This document shows positions 6,944-14,172 of a stretch of 19,170 nucleotides of DNA, piece after piece. Position numbers and translations under genes: made by a program. This DNA is from Microbacterium sp. (GTDB lineage: Bacteria; Actinomycetota; Actinomycetes; Actinomycetales; Microbacteriaceae). Below the pieces are notes generated by a model, which saw only the letters and a program-made list of their open reading frames with translations, ran no database searches and had not been told where the DNA came from. Position 1 is the stretch's first letter. Every line of letters begins with the position of its first letter. The stretch lies in assembly GCA_003524435.1 (NCBI GenBank), contig DQHP01000130.1:13427-32596 (forward strand). Reading direction: 5' to 3'.

Positions 6944-7790
6944 CACGACGCCGAGCGTGCGCATCGCGGCGGTCGGCAATACCTTCGGGCCCAGCGAACT
7001 GAGAGTCGCGGAGTTGATCGCAGCCGAACCGGATGCTGTCGTGGAATGGACTGCGCAGGAACTCGCCGATCGAGCAGGCGTCGGCCGAGCAACGGTAGTG
7101 CGCACGTGTCAGAGCCTCGGATACCGCGGGTATCCGCAGCTCCGGGTCGCTCTGGCGGCCGAACTTGGTCAGAGCGAGACCCCTGTCGATCACGGTCCTG
7201 GTGTGCTGGGTCGGATGCGCAAAGAGATCGATCGGGTCGCGGCGTCCTTACCTGCGCTCACGAGTCTGCTGGATGGCGAAAGCGTGGCAGAGGCGGTGCG
7301 ACTGGCAGCATCGTCTCGTCGATTGCTTGTCCTCGCCAACGGGCTTTCCTCGCCGATCGCCAGTGATTTGGCGATGCGGCTCACGGCCTCTGGCCGCCCG
7401 GCCGAGTTCATCGCGGATGCCATCGCTCAGCAGATCGCCGCTCGTCACCTCGGCGCTGAAGACGTGTGCCTCATCATCAGCGGATCGGGTGCGAATGAGG
7501 CGACGCTTCGCGTTGCAGTGGCCGCAGCACGCGGCGGTGCGAAGGTCATCGCGGTCACCTCGTTTGCGGCATCTGCTCTGACCGAACGTGCGACGCTCTC
7601 TTTGGTAATCACTCCGAGCGGCGTGAGCTTCCGCGACGAGTTGGAGCACGCGTCGAGAGTCGCATATCTCGTCTTCGCTGAGATATTCGCAGATGCGGTT
7701 ACCGCTGAGCGTGGAGTCGATGCCCGAAAGGCGCGCGCACGAGCGATGGAGGTTGTATCGGACAACCTCGGCGAAAACGCGGGGGAGTAG
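6930..7790 (+). CDS. MurR/RpiR-family transcriptional regulator with SIS domain
   Basis: A 286-residue regulator. GTG at 6930 has GGAGGGAG nine bases upstream inside the phnE end; the ATG at 6879 would give a longer form with a poor N-terminus. Residues about 10-85 are the HTH_6 domain (ELIAAEPDAVVEWTAQELAD, then AGVGRATVVRTCQSLGYRGY). Residues about 110-260 are a sugar isomerase (SIS) domain, with RLLVLANGLSSPIASDLAMRL and ISGSGANEATLRVAVAAARGG shaping the phosphosugar site. Family members sense phosphorylated sugars. Its place at the end of an importer/phosphatase operon suggests it senses the imported or dephosphorylated compound and acts on the paired operators at 2748-2793. That is inference. 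Confidence 0.85.
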   Translation: MFSASTTPSVRIAAVGNTFGPSELRVAELIAAEPDAVVEWTAQELADRAGVGRATVVRTCQSLGYRGYPQLRVALAAELGQSETPVDHGPGVLGRMRKEIDRVAASLPALTSLLDGESVAEAVRLAASSRRLLVLANGLSSPIASDLAMRLTASGRPAEFIADAIAQQIAARHLGAEDVCLIISGSGANEATLRVAVAAARGGAKVIAVTSFAASALTERATLSLVITPSGVSFRDELEHASRVAYLVFAEIFADAVTAERGVDARKARARAMEVVSDNLGENAGE

Positions 7791-7797
7791 CGCGGAT

Positions 7798-9294
7798 TCA
7801 CCCGGCCGTCTGCAGCGCCGCCCAGAGTTCTGCGCGCGCGGGGAATGTGGACAGATCGGTGTCGAGGAGAAGCGCGGCCTGCGTGACGCGCGAGCGCAGG
7901 GTGTGCCGGTGGATGCCGAGAGCCGCTGCCGCCGTCTCAAACCGGGCGTCATGTTCAAGCCAGATGCGTAGCGTGTGCTCTAGGCCGTCGTGGGAGCGCA
8001 GCGGCGCCAAGCGCGAGGCGGCCACGAGTCGTGCCTCGTCGGTGGCGAGTGCGCTGAGGACGCTGGTAGCCACGATGTCTGCGTAACGCACAGCCCCGCT
8101 CTGCCCAACGCTGGATCCCCCCTGTGTGAGCGCAGCGACCGCTTGTTCGTGTGCGTGTGAGAATGCCGCGTACTCTTCTGGCTCGGAGAGGCCCAGTCGC
8201 AGATCGAAACGTTCCGCGACCTCGTCGAACAGTTGCTGATCCGCAGCGGAAACGCACACCGTGAGTCCAGCGTCGGAGGACGCGCTGAACACTGCCAGCC
8301 CGCGCTCAGTGCGTTGTCGATCCCACCAGTCGGTGAGGGCATCGGCCGGAGCATCCGCTGATGCGACGCCGATCACGACTGGCTCTGCAGGAACGGCGCC
8401 GAGAACCTGGCGGGCGAGGGTCGGGTCGTCGAGCAACAGCGATGCGAGCACCTGTGAGTGAAGTCGATGCAGAACCTTTTCCAGCCGATCGTTCTGTTCG
8501 AGGGCGAGACCAGCCATGGCGATGACCGAGGTGACGACGGCGCGCGCTTCTGCGTCCAGTTGTGTCGTGGCGATGGTGATCACTCCGCGAAGGTGCCCTG
8601 CGCCACCGAGAGTGAACAGTGTGAAGGATCTCATCCCGATCGTCAGTGCCTGGCTGGCGTGCCCGCCTCGCGTGATGAGATCGGTGGATCGCGCCGCAAG
8701 GACGGCTGCGTCCTCGGCGCTCAGAGACTGGTGAGGATGCTCATGCGCCAGCAGCCCCGTGGCATCGAACATTCCCACCCAATGATCCAGCCGCCGAGCA
8801 AGTTCAGAGAGCGTGGATTCGAGGCCGCGCGGGCGGAGCGCCGCGATCGCAAGGGCGCGCTGCGTGTCGAGAGCCCAGGTGCGCCGAGCATAGGTTTGCG
8901 CGGCGATCGCCTCGGAGTGCGCACGTGCCACGGCGATGAAGGGGGTTCCATAGGGAACTTCGAACAGCGGTATCTCCGCTTCGCTGCACGCGGTGATGAG
9001 GCGCTGGGGGATGCCAGAGCGCTGAACCTCGGTGCCGAAGCCGAGCCCGACGACTCCGCGTTCGGCGAGGCGAGCGACATACGCATCGATGCCATCGGCG
9101 CTTTCATCGGCGAATTGTGTGCCGGTGGTGAGCAAGGCGAGGTCGTCGGCGAGGAAAGGCGTGGGATCAACGAGATCGGAGGAGTGCACCCACCGCAGGG
9201 GGCGATCCACCGCGCCATCGGGGAGCGCATCGCTCACGAGCCTCAATCCCAGGTCATGGCGTCCCAGGAGAGCACGCAAGGTCGGTTGGCTCAT
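7798..9294 (-). CDS. PucR-family transcriptional regulator of the gab operon
   Basis: A 498-residue regulator divergent from gabT. Residues about 5-125 match the PucR N-terminal domain (LRALLGRHDLGLRLVSDALP, LRWVHSSDLVDPTPFL, LLTTGTQF, RGVVGLGFG, IPLFEVP). A GGDEF-like middle follows. The C-terminus carries the PucR HTH_30 domain (LRIWLEHDARFETAAAALGI, HRHTLRSRV). AGGGGAGGG lies just before the ATG. In Corynebacterium glutamicum a PucR-type protein, GabR, activates the gabTDP operon, so the same role is likely here. Its stop is 7 bases from the convergent SIS regulator, with no clear hairpin between them. Confidence 0.85.
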   Translation of the reverse strand: MSQPTLRALLGRHDLGLRLVSDALPDGAVDRPLRWVHSSDLVDPTPFLADDLALLTTGTQFADESADGIDAYVARLAERGVVGLGFGTEVQRSGIPQRLITACSEAEIPLFEVPYGTPFIAVARAHSEAIAAQTYARRTWALDTQRALAIAALRPRGLESTLSELARRLDHWVGMFDATGLLAHEHPHQSLSAEDAAVLAARSTDLITRGGHASQALTIGMRSFTLFTLGGAGHLRGVITIATTQLDAEARAVVTSVIAMAGLALEQNDRLEKVLHRLHSQVLASLLLDDPTLARQVLGAVPAEPVVIGVASADAPADALTDWWDRQRTERGLAVFSASSDAGLTVCVSAADQQLFDEVAERFDLRLGLSEPEEYAAFSHAHEQAVAALTQGGSSVGQSGAVRYADIVATSVLSALATDEARLVAASRLAPLRSHDGLEHTLRIWLEHDARFETAAAALGIHRHTLRSRVTQAALLLDTDLSTFPARAELWAALQTAG

Positions 9295-9314
9295 AGCACC
9301 CTCCCCTCATCGGA

Positions 9315-9349
9315 GTTATACGAAGCGGCGATCACAATAACTAAATTGT
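9315..9349. promoter_or_regulatory. pucR-type promoter with overlapping ACAAT-N6-ATTGT operator
   Basis: On the minus strand TTAGTT (9339-9344), an 18-base spacer and TATAAC (9315-9320) make a plausible promoter for the regulator. A perfect inverted repeat ACAAT-N6-ATTGT spans 9334-9349 and covers its -35 box. The same repeat is centred about 56 bases upstream of the gabT start, a normal position for an activator. It could therefore repress the regulator and activate gabT. Confidence 0.5.
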
Positions 9350-9384
9350 ACAGACCGGCGAGTGCGGCAGCTGTGGGTCCGGCC

Positions 9385-9390
9385 TACGCT
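9385..9390 (+). promoter_or_regulatory. -10 box (TACGCT) of leaderless gabT
   Basis: TACGCT is followed by 7 bases and the ATG at 9398. There is no ribosome site before that ATG, so a leaderless transcript is likely. No good -35 box is seen, consistent with dependence on an activator. Confidence 0.5.
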
Positions 9391-9397
9391 CACAGAC

Positions 9398-10753
9398 ATG
9401 ACACTCACTGAAGCTCCCGCGCTTCCGCTCGGCGGACCCGACCTCCCTCAGCAGCGTCGCCTCGTCACTGATCTGCCTGGACCGCGCTCTGCTGCGATTC
9501 TCGCGCGTAAATCAGAAGCAGTCCCCGCGGGCGTCGGGCACACGGTTCCTGTCGCTGCTGTTGCGGCGGGTGGGGGTGTCGTCATAGATGCTGATGGCAA
9601 CTCGCTGATCGACCTCGGTAGCGGCATCGCCGTGACGACGGTCGGGAGCGCGCACCCGAAGATAGCCGCCGCTGTCGCCGCGCAGGCCGCACAGTTCACA
9701 CACACCTGCTTCATGATCTCGCCATACGAGTCGTACATCGAGGTCGCCGAAGCTCTCAATAGGCTTACCCCCGGCGACTTTGCGAAGAAGAGTGCGCTGT
9801 TCAACTCGGGCGCAGAGGCCGTTGAGAACGCGATCAAGATCGCCCGCAAGTACACCGGTCGGCAGGCAGTCGTAGCCTTCGATCACGGCTACCACGGCCG
9901 CACCAACTTGACGATGGCGCTCACGGCGAAGTCGATGCCCTACAAGAGCGGGTTCGGGCCGTTCGCCCCTGAGGTCTATCGGGCGCCAATGTCGTACCCT
10001 TTCCGTGACGGACTCTCCGGCCCCGACGCAGCGGCACGCGCGATCAGCCAGTGGGAAAAACAAATCGGAGCCGACAACCTCGCTGCCGTCATCATCGAGC
10101 CGATCCAGGGCGAGGGCGGGTTCATCGTCCCCGCCGAAGGGTTCCTGCCGGCGATCGCAGAGTGGTGCGGTGCGAACGGTGTCGTCTTCATCGCTGACGA
10201 AGTGCAGACAGGCTTCGCCCGCACGGGCCGGATGTTTGCCAGCGAGATCTTCGGTATCGAACCAGACCTCATCACAACGGCAAAGGGCATCGCCGGTGGA
10301 CTCCCGCTCGCTGCGGTCACGGGGCGCTCGGAGATCATGGATGCCTCGCACGCCGGAGGCCTCGGCGGCACATACGGCGGCAACCCGATTGCGTGCGCCG
10401 CAGCACTCGCCGCGATTGACGTCTTTGAAAACGATGGTGTGATTGAGCGCGCTCGTGAGATCGGTGAGCTCCTTACTGCCCGTCTCACCGAGCTTCACAA
10501 GAGTGATCCTCGAGTCGGTGACGTCCGCGGTTACGGCGCGATGATTGCTGCCGAGTTCGTCGACCCTGTAACGAATGCTCCGGATGCTGCGCTCACTGCC
10601 GCCGTTGCGAAAGCAGCTATCGCCCAGGGGGTGATTGTGCTCACCTGCGGCACCTACGGCAACGTCATCCGTTTCCTGCCACCGCTGTCGATCAGCGACG
10701 ATCTTCTGAACGAGGGCTTGGACATTATCGCTGGCGCACTCGCCGCCGTCTAA
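9398..10753 (+). CDS. gabT: 4-aminobutyrate aminotransferase
   Basis: A 451-residue class III PLP-dependent aminotransferase that moves the amino group of GABA to 2-oxoglutarate, giving succinate semialdehyde and glutamate. The ATG at 9398 is preferred over the in-frame GTG at 9362 because of the -10 box just upstream. Landmarks: NSGAEAVENAIKIARKYTGR (cofactor phosphate region), FDHGYHGRTNLTMALT, IEPIQGEGG, FIADEVQTGFARTG with Asp267 for the pyridine nitrogen, and TTAKGIAGGLPLAAV with the Schiff-base Lys296. All are intact and the length is normal. It is followed by gabD, which consumes its product. Confidence 0.93.
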   Translation: MTLTEAPALPLGGPDLPQQRRLVTDLPGPRSAAILARKSEAVPAGVGHTVPVAAVAAGGGVVIDADGNSLIDLGSGIAVTTVGSAHPKIAAAVAAQAAQFTHTCFMISPYESYIEVAEALNRLTPGDFAKKSALFNSGAEAVENAIKIARKYTGRQAVVAFDHGYHGRTNLTMALTAKSMPYKSGFGPFAPEVYRAPMSYPFRDGLSGPDAAARAISQWEKQIGADNLAAVIIEPIQGEGGFIVPAEGFLPAIAEWCGANGVVFIADEVQTGFARTGRMFASEIFGIEPDLITTAKGIAGGLPLAAVTGRSEIMDASHAGGLGGTYGGNPIACAAALAAIDVFENDGVIERAREIGELLTARLTELHKSDPRVGDVRGYGAMIAAEFVDPVTNAPDAALTAAVAKAAIAQGVIVLTCGTYGNVIRFLPPLSISDDLLNEGLDIIAGALAAV

Positions 10754-10758
10754 AACGT

Positions 10759-10799
10759 CCGGCCGCGACCTGGATCGGGGGATTTCGCGTCGAGGCCGG
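10759..10799 (+). other. Long-loop inverted repeat between gabT and the mini FAD gene
   Basis: CCGGCC and CGAC (10759-10769) pair with GTCG and GGCCGG (10789-10799) across one G-A mismatch, with a loop of about 19 bases. There is no T tract. It might stabilise the gabT message or reduce read-through to the downstream genes. Confidence 0.3.
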
Positions 10800-10839
10800 C
10801 ACTTTCACACCGACCGCTCATGCAACGAAGGAGGAGCAG

Positions 10840-11256
10840 GTGACTGAGATCGCACGAGATGTTGTGATCGTCGGCGGAAGCTCTGCCGGACTGACTGCTG
10901 CGCACGAGCTGCGCATGGCGGGGCTGTCTGTTGCGGTTCTCGAAGCGCACGACCGCATCGGCGATGAGCACGACGCGCTGCCGCAACTTCTCGCTGAGCG
11001 ACTCGGCGAAGACGTGCTGCTGAGCAGAGCTGTGCATACCGTCCAGTGGTCTCCGCGCCCCAGCGTCGTCGCTATCTCTGACGCCACCACCGTGCACGCC
11101 CGCTTCGCGATCTTCGCGCACCGTGGGATGAGCGCTCTGGCAATCGTCCCTGGGCTGGATCCCTCCGCGACAGAAGATATCCCCATCCACTTTGCCACCG
11201 ACGATGACGCAGCGCGCACGATCGCGTTATCCATCGTTGCCACCGCCAGATCCTGA
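10840..11256 (+). CDS. Mini FAD-binding protein, shrunken flavin amine oxidase relative
   Basis: A 138-residue protein with a strong ribosome site (AAGGAGGAG) before GTG at 10840. Residues 7-41 are a dinucleotide-binding fold: DVVIVGGSSAGLTAAHELR and LSVAVLEAHDRIGD. This matches the start of flavin monoamine/putrescine oxidases, but the usual GGR(T/A) cofactor motif that follows is lost (GDEHD). The text then jumps to LLAERLGEDVLLSRAVHTVQ, which resembles a segment far downstream in the full oxidase, and most of the substrate domain is absent (family about 450 residues). It has no stop codons and normal codon use. It sits between gabT and gabD, where a GABA-forming putrescine oxidase would make sense. 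Either a decaying remnant or a maintained small protein; oxidase activity is unlikely. Confidence 0.6.
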   Translation: MTEIARDVVIVGGSSAGLTAAHELRMAGLSVAVLEAHDRIGDEHDALPQLLAERLGEDVLLSRAVHTVQWSPRPSVVAISDATTVHARFAIFAHRGMSALAIVPGLDPSATEDIPIHFATDDDAARTIALSIVATARS

Positions 11257-11267
11257 AAGAGAGAATC

Positions 11268-12743
11268 ATGACTTTCTCCCCTGCACTGAATGAGACCACC
11301 CTGCTCGACAGCGTCCCGAGCGGGCTCTTCATCGGCGGCGAATGGGCGGCTGCCACAGGGGAGCGTACCTTCGACGTGCGCGATCCCGCCACCAACGAGG
11401 TGCTCGCCTCGATTGCCGATGCGACGCCGGAGGACGGCATCCGTGCCCTTGATGCGGCCGTGGCCGCGCAGGACGGGTGGGCAGCGACCGCACCCCGTGA
11501 GCGCAGTGAGATTCTCCGCCGCGCGTTTGACCTTGTGCAGGAGCACAAAGAAGACCTCGCGCTGCTCATGACGCTCGAGATGGGCAAGCCGCTCGCAGAA
11601 GCACGCGGGGAAGTCGGCTACGGCGGCGAGTTCCTGCGGTGGTTCAGTGAGGAGGCAGTGCGTATCTCTGGGCGCTACGGCATCAATCCTGAGGGCACCG
11701 GGCGCATGGTCGTTTCGCAGCGACCTGTCGGGCCGTCGTTCTTCATCACGCCGTGGAACTTCCCGTTCGCGATGGCGACACGCAAGATTGCCCCGGCGCT
11801 CGCCGCGGGGTGCACTGTCGTCATCAAGCCCCCGGCATTGACGCCGTTGACAACGATGTTCTTCGTCTCATTGCTCGAGAGGGCGGGCCTGCCTGCAGGA
11901 GTCGTGAACGTCGTGCAGACGTCGACGTCGTCGAAGGTGTCCGCACCGATCATCGCTGATCCGCGGCTGCGCAAGCTGTCCTTCACCGGGTCGACCGAGG
12001 TCGGTCGCAAACTCATTGCTCAGGCCGCGGAGGGTGTGTTGCGCGTGTCGATGGAGCTCGGCGGCAACGCCCCCTTTGTTGTCTTTGAGGATGCGGATCT
12101 TGATAAAGCGGTCGAGGGAGCGATGGCGGCGAAGTTCCGAAACATCGGTCAGGCCTGCACCGCCGCGAACCGGTTCATCGTGCACGCATCCGTCGCTGAG
12201 GAATTCGCCGAACGCGTCTCGGCGCGGGTCAACGAGATGAAGGTGGGGCGCGGCACCGAAGACGGCGTCACAATCGGGCCTCTGATTGACGCGGATGCAG
12301 TGTCGAAGGCGGGCGCGCTCGTAAAGGACGCTGTGGGACGAGGCGCGAAAGTCCTCGCTGGTGGCAGCGCGATCGATGGCGTGGGTACGTTCTTCGAACC
12401 GACCGTGATCACTGAGGTTGCCGCGGGCAGCGACATCCTGCGGGAAGAGATCTTCGGACCGGTGCTCGCGATTGCAACATTCGAGTCTGAAGAAGAGGGC
12501 ATCCGCCTGGCCAATGACACCGAGTACGGCCTTGTCTCCTATGTCTTCACCGAGGATCTCGCACGCGGTCACCGGATGATCGACGCACTCGAGACGGGCA
12601 TGATGGGTCTGAACGTCGGCGTCGTCTCAAACGCCGCGGCACCCTTCGGCGGCGTCAAGCAGTCCGGCGTGGGACGCGAGGGCGGCTTTGAAGGCATCCA
12701 TGAGTATCTGTCCACGAAGTACACACTGATTCCGAATGCATGA
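11268..12743 (+). CDS. gabD: Succinate-semialdehyde dehydrogenase (NADP-type)
   Basis: A 491-residue aldehyde dehydrogenase that oxidises succinate semialdehyde from GabT to succinate. Landmarks: TPWNFPFAMATRKIAPALAA, KPPALTPLT, LSFTGSTEVGR (cofactor loop), the general base Glu263 in MELGGNAPFV, the nucleophile Cys297 in IGQACTAANRF, EEIFGPVLAI, and PFGGVKQSGVGREGG near the C-terminus. The length matches GabD. GAGAG lies before the ATG, 11 bases after the mini FAD gene, so it is in the gabT operon. Confidence 0.92.
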   Translation: MTFSPALNETTLLDSVPSGLFIGGEWAAATGERTFDVRDPATNEVLASIADATPEDGIRALDAAVAAQDGWAATAPRERSEILRRAFDLVQEHKEDLALLMTLEMGKPLAEARGEVGYGGEFLRWFSEEAVRISGRYGINPEGTGRMVVSQRPVGPSFFITPWNFPFAMATRKIAPALAAGCTVVIKPPALTPLTTMFFVSLLERAGLPAGVVNVVQTSTSSKVSAPIIADPRLRKLSFTGSTEVGRKLIAQAAEGVLRVSMELGGNAPFVVFEDADLDKAVEGAMAAKFRNIGQACTAANRFIVHASVAEEFAERVSARVNEMKVGRGTEDGVTIGPLIDADAVSKAGALVKDAVGRGAKVLAGGSAIDGVGTFFEPTVITEVAAGSDILREEIFGPVLAIATFESEEEGIRLANDTEYGLVSYVFTEDLARGHRMIDALETGMMGLNVGVVSNAAAPFGGVKQSGVGREGGFEGIHEYLSTKYTLIPNA

Positions 12744-12776
12744 TTTCGAACGCTTGACCCGCTTGAGAGGAAGATC

Positions 12777-14138
12777 ATGACCGAATACGCCGTCATCAAC
12801 CCCGCTACCGGCCAGACGATCGCCGAGTATGACACCTTCACTGACCAGCAGATCGACGATGCCATCACCCGCGCCCACAGCGCGGTATCGGTCTGGGGCA
12901 AGACCGCTCCCGAGGGACGCGCAAAGGTGATTCGCCGCATCGCGCAACTGCACCGTGAGCGCACCGACGAGCTCGCCGCGATCATCGTGCGCGAGATGGG
13001 CAAGCCCATCGCCGCGGCCGTCGGCGAGGTCGAATTCGCCGCCGACATCATTGAGTTCTATGCCGATAATATCGAGCAGATCACCGCAGATCAGCCGCTG
13101 CCCGTCCTCGGCGACGGTACGGGTGTGGTGCGGCGTTCGCCACTGGGAGCGTTGCTGGGGATCATGCCGTGGAATTTCCCGGCGTATCAGGTGGCGCGCT
13201 TCGCCGCCCCGAACCTCGCGATCGGGAACACGATCATCCTGAAGCATGCCCCGCAGTGCCCCGAATCCGCGGCGGCGCTGGAGGCGATCTATCGGGATGC
13301 TGGCCTGCCGGACGGCGCCTACGTCAACGTGTACGCCAGTAACGATCAGGCGGCGACGATCATTGCCGACCCGCGGGTCCAAGGAATCTCCGTCACTGGT
13401 TCCGAAAGAGCCGGATCCGCAGTCGCGGAGCTGGCTGGTCGCCATCTGAAGAAGGTGGCGCTGGAACTTGGCGGATCAGACCCGTTCATCCTGCTCTCTA
13501 CAGATGACATGGATGCCACCGTGCAGGCGGCCGTCGATGCACGCTTGGACAACAACGGTCAGTCCTGCAACGGCGCCAAGCGCTTCCTCATCACAGACGA
13601 CCTGTATGAGGAGTTCACGACGAAGTTCACGGCAGCGCTCGCCGCGGTAACGGCATCCGATCCCACCCAAGAAGACACTGTTCTCGGACCGCTCTCGTCG
13701 GAGGCGGCCGCCAGTAGACTGCAGGAGCAGATCGACACCGCCGTCGCGCAGGGTGCGACGCTGCGCACCGGCGGAACCCGCGAGGGCACGTTCTTCGCGC
13801 CCACTGTGCTGACGGATGTGACAGCGGAAATGGACGTCTATCGGGAAGAGCTGTTCGGGCCGGCCGCTGTGGTCTACCGCGTCGCGGATGAGGACGCGGC
13901 GGTGCGATTGGCCAACGACACGAGCTACGGTTTGGGTTCGTACCTGTTCACGACGGATGCGGCGCAGGCCGAACGCGTCGCCGACCAGATCGAAGCGGGC
14001 ATGGTCTATGTGAACCTCGTCGGCGCAGACAGCCCCGAGCTGCCGTTCGGCGGAGTGAAGCGCAGCGGGACCTCGCGTGAGCTGGGTTTGCTGGCGGCCG
14101 CTGAGTTCGTGAATAAGAAGCTGATCCGCATCGGCTGA
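12777..14138 (+). CDS. Second aldehyde dehydrogenase of the succinate-semialdehyde type
   Basis: A 453-residue aldehyde dehydrogenase with GAGAGGAAG before the ATG, 33 bases after gabD. Landmarks: MPWNFPAYQVARFAAPNLAI, KHAPQCPESA, ISVTGSERAGS, the base Glu230 in LELGGSDPFIL, the nucleophile Cys264 in NGQSCNGAKR, EELFGPAAVV, and LPFGGVKRSGTSRELG. It is shorter at the N-terminus than GabD and closer to the Sad/YneI and mycobacterial GabD1 branch, often NAD-linked. The two enzymes could differ in cofactor, or this one could oxidise 4-aminobutanal or a related aldehyde upstream of GABA. The branch assignment is from memory of motifs, so the substrate is uncertain. Confidence 0.85.
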   Translation: MTEYAVINPATGQTIAEYDTFTDQQIDDAITRAHSAVSVWGKTAPEGRAKVIRRIAQLHRERTDELAAIIVREMGKPIAAAVGEVEFAADIIEFYADNIEQITADQPLPVLGDGTGVVRRSPLGALLGIMPWNFPAYQVARFAAPNLAIGNTIILKHAPQCPESAAALEAIYRDAGLPDGAYVNVYASNDQAATIIADPRVQGISVTGSERAGSAVAELAGRHLKKVALELGGSDPFILLSTDDMDATVQAAVDARLDNNGQSCNGAKRFLITDDLYEEFTTKFTAALAAVTASDPTQEDTVLGPLSSEAAASRLQEQIDTAVAQGATLRTGGTREGTFFAPTVLTDVTAEMDVYREELFGPAAVVYRVADEDAAVRLANDTSYGLGSYLFTTDAAQAERVADQIEAGMVYVNLVGADSPELPFGGVKRSGTSRELGLLAAAEFVNKKLIRIG

Positions 14139-14139
14139 C

Positions 14140-14166
14140 CCCGCGCCTCTCACGCGGGCGTATGGT
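14140..14166 (+). promoter_or_regulatory. Hairpin and -10 box ahead of leaderless poxB
   Basis: CCCGCG (14140-14145) and CGCGGG (14153-14158) form a 6-bp stem with a 7-base loop, starting one base after the upstream stop codon. TATGGT at 14161-14166 then lies 6 bases before the poxB ATG at 14173, and no ribosome site is present. The hairpin may end the gab transcript, while poxB starts its own leaderless one. The stem also occupies the -35 region, so it could be an operator. Confidence 0.5.
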
Positions 14167-14172
14167 CGAGAC

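Noticed and set aside
7248..7958. 236-residue minus-strand open frame opposite the SIS regulator
   Set aside because: Antisense shadow across two well-supported genes. Arg-rich composition and no recognisable motif.
8458..9411. 317-residue open frame on the plus strand opposite the PucR-family gene
   Set aside because: It reads antisense to a gene with clear PucR domains. The translation is rich in Gly, Arg and Glu without family motifs, and it runs across the gabT promoter.
9512..10498. 328-residue minus-strand open frame opposite gabT
   Set aside because: gabT has all catalytic residues in the plus frame. The reverse frame is a GC-rich shadow.
9398..10753. Reading the aminotransferase as a 2-aminoethylphosphonate transaminase serving the Phn operon
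   Set aside because: It is a class III enzyme with GabT motifs, is followed by gabD and has its own PucR-family regulator. PhnW is class V. The Phn operon ends at the convergent boundary near 7790.
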